Source: Cytophagales bacterium
GTDB taxonomy: Bacteria > Bacteroidota > Bacteroidia > Cytophagales > Cyclobacteriaceae
Direction: 5' to 3'
Assembly: GCA_013298505.1 (NCBI GenBank)
Contig: JAAFHY010000019.1
Coordinates: forward strand, 1 to 44,280
Length of the DNA stretch: 44,280 bases
Positions 43,036 to 44,280 of this stretch are shown here, in pieces. A model generated the notes under the pieces. That model saw only the letters and a list, made by a program, of their open reading frames with translations, made no database searches and was not told where the DNA came from. The translations under genes and the position numbers were made by a program. Each line of letters starts with the position of its first letter. The stretch's first letter is position 1.

Positions 43036-44280
43036 CTAAAGAGCAACTCCGTAAAACACTTGGTCTACTTCAAATGGAACGTCAGGCCGACTTGGAACAA
43101 TATCGGCAAAAGGTTTTAATGCGCCCTCTACATGCCCGTGTGAAGGAAGGCATGACATGGTATCCCGTAAAGCTAGTAAAAGAATATATCGGCACTGGCG
43201 AGAGGATCATCATTGAAGTAGAGCGCACCAACCAAAAAGATCAACCCCACACTTTTCAAAGTGGAAAGATGGTCAGCGTCTTCTCCAATGCCTCAGGCAA
43301 ATCAGAGAAGCACCATCAAAATGGCGTAATCAATTATGTCCGCGATAATTTAATGGTCATTACGTTGAATGGCGATGACCTGCCCGAATGGATTGATAGC
43401 GGGCTGCTTGGCGTAGATGTGATGTTTGATGAAATGAGCTACCGTGAAATGGAATTCACGTTAAATAAAGTGATCGAGGCAGAAGACAATAGAGTGGCGG
43501 AGTTTCGGGAGATGTTATTAGGCGATACTAGATACTCGATACTTGATACTAGTTCGAATATCCACACTGAGCATCCAGTATCCAGTATCCAGCATCCAAT
43601 ATCCAGCATCTTAAACGATAGCCAAAATAAGGCACTTAAAACAATAATTCGCTCGCGAGACATCGCCTTCATCCACGGCCCTCCTGGCACCGGCAAAACA
43701 ACCACGATTGTTCAGGCAATCAAATTTACTGTCAAAGAAGAAGGGCAGGTGCTAGTATGTGCACCCAGCAATGCAGCGGTTGATTTATTGGTTGATAAAT
43801 TGAGCGAACAAGGTTTGAATGTTATACGTATAGGTCATCCTGCGCGAGTAACAGAGCAATCACTGAGCAAAACATTGGACGCACGCATTGCACAACATCA
43901 AAATTATGATGAACTGCGCGCCCTTCGCAAGCAAATGGAGCAAACGCGCCAACGAGCCGATAAATTCAAACGCAACTTTGGCCACTTTGAAAAAGCAGAA
44001 CGAAGGATGCTGCGTGATGAAGCGAAGAAACTGAAAGCCGATGCGGACATGTTAGAATTTTACATCACCAACGATTTGCTGCAAAAGAGCGATGTGATCT
44101 GTTGCACGCTTGTGGGCGCATCACACCCTACACTACGAAGTAGAAAATATAAAACCGCTTTTATCGATGAAGCAGGGCAAGCGTTAGAGCCAGCGTGTTG
44201 GATTCCATTTTTAAAAGCACAGCGAGTCATTTTGGCTGGCGATCACATGCAACTCCCTCCTACTGTCAAATCAAACGAGG
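43026..44280 (+). CDS. IGHMBP2/SMUBP-2-like superfamily 1 helicase (C-terminus beyond window)
   Basis: The frame is open from TTG 43026 to the window end (418 codons). No ATG precedes the conserved-looking N-terminus SSKEQLRKTLGLLQMERQADLEQY, so TTG is preferred; ATG 43074 is the alternative. The protein has an N-terminal beta-barrel (about 30-120), Walker A GPPGTGKTTT (218-227), motif Ia APSNAAVDLLVDKL, a helical stalk (about 298-340), motif II AFIDEAGQALEP and motif III LAGDHMQLPPT. This is the Upf1/IGHMBP2 group of 5'-3' DNA/RNA helicases. Residues 167-196 are encoded by an inserted repeat array. Motifs IV-VI lie outside the window. Confidence 0.85.
   Translation, partial: MESSKEQLRKTLGLLQMERQADLEQYRQKVLMRPLHARVKEGMTWYPVKLVKEYIGTGERIIIEVERTNQKDQPHTFQSGKMVSVFSNASGKSEKHHQNGVINYVRDNLMVITLNGDDLPEWIDSGLLGVDVMFDEMSYREMEFTLNKVIEAEDNRVAEFREMLLGDTRYSILDTSSNIHTEHPVSSIQHPISSILNDSQNKALKTIIRSRDIAFIHGPPGTGKTTTIVQAIKFTVKEEGQVLVCAPSNAAVDLLVDKLSEQGLNVIRIGHPARVTEQSLSKTLDARIAQHQNYDELRALRKQMEQTRQRADKFKRNFGHFEKAERRMLRDEAKKLKADADMLEFYITNDLLQKSDVICCTLVGASHPTLRSRKYKTAFIDEAGQALEPACWIPFLKAQRVILAGDHMQLPPTVKSNE
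43524..43612 (+). repeat. In-frame inverted heptanucleotide array inside the helicase gene
   Basis: The left arm (43524-43552) is GATACTA, GATACTC, GATACTT, GATACTA; the right arm (about 43570-43610) is AGCATCC, AGTATCC, AGTATCC, AGCATCC, AATATCC, AGCATC. The arms are complementary in type (GATACT against AGTATC) and could fold with an 18-base spacer. The array adds about 30 residues (DTRYSILDTSS ... PISSIL) between the barrel and Walker A without breaking the frame. Confidence 0.75.

Noticed and set aside
43524-43612. CRISPR array
   Set aside because: The units are seven bases with no spacers between them and there are no cas genes in the window.
43439-43705. An 88-residue minus-strand frame containing MLDIGCWILDTGC
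   Set aside because: It is the translation of the heptanucleotide array opposite the helicase gene.

Overview
The window comes from a Bacteroidota genome, most likely a free-living member of the order Cytophagales or a relative. The evidence is the moderate-to-low GC content, two large secreted proteins with type IX secretion (T9SS) sorting tails, a TonB-dependent receptor paired with an HmuY-like lipoprotein, two DUF5916 outer-membrane-type proteins, -7 promoter boxes of the TAnnTTTG type, and several Bacteroidota-style interspersed repeats. No rRNA, phage, plasmid or CRISPR locus is visible. No stretch longer than 300 bases lacks a gene or an identified element.

Layout. 1-1043: the N-terminal part of an M50 membrane protease, then a very small GIY-YIG endonuclease unit fused to the 3' end of a tRNA gene (anticodon CAT) and flanked by a 35-bp copy of that tRNA's 3' end. 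1114-5040: a heme-uptake-like locus (HmuY-like lipoprotein, TonB-dependent receptor, divergent AraC regulator). 5191-17432: a 1734-residue T9SS adhesin-like protein, a strong bidirectional terminator, an ABC permease, and a tightly coupled three-gene operon (GATase-like exported protein, lipoprotein, T9SS BNR-repeat protein). 17584-24699: esterase, SbtA/SbtB bicarbonate transport pair, Tat-exported PLP enzyme operon with a DUF1295 membrane protein, then MaoC hydratase, AHSA1, SET-domain and small unknown genes. 24864-29436: kdnA and kdnB (8-amino-Kdo synthesis for LPS) split by an AbiEii-like toxin/antitoxin pair, followed by a GxxExxY cassette filling the whole gap before trmN6. 29550-37628: a DUF5916 protein, YceI, MarR, an M3 oligopeptidase, an SMP-30-type lactonase lipoprotein, a small membrane protein and a class C serine hydrolase. 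37651-44280: a solitary AAA ATPase-DUF4435 fusion resembling merged PARIS defence proteins, a ferredoxin-type reductase, a GC-rich structured element, a second DUF5916 protein, and an IGHMBP2-like helicase cut by the window edge.

Most genes are cell-envelope or housekeeping functions. Unusual material lies in small insertions between or inside them: the tRNA-linked GIY-YIG unit, the AbiEii-like pair, the frameshifted GxxExxY cassette, the AAA-DUF4435 gene, the GC-rich element, and a family of seven-base periodic arrays at six places, one of them inside the helicase reading frame. The GIY-YIG/tRNA unit is the best candidate for a poorly described system.
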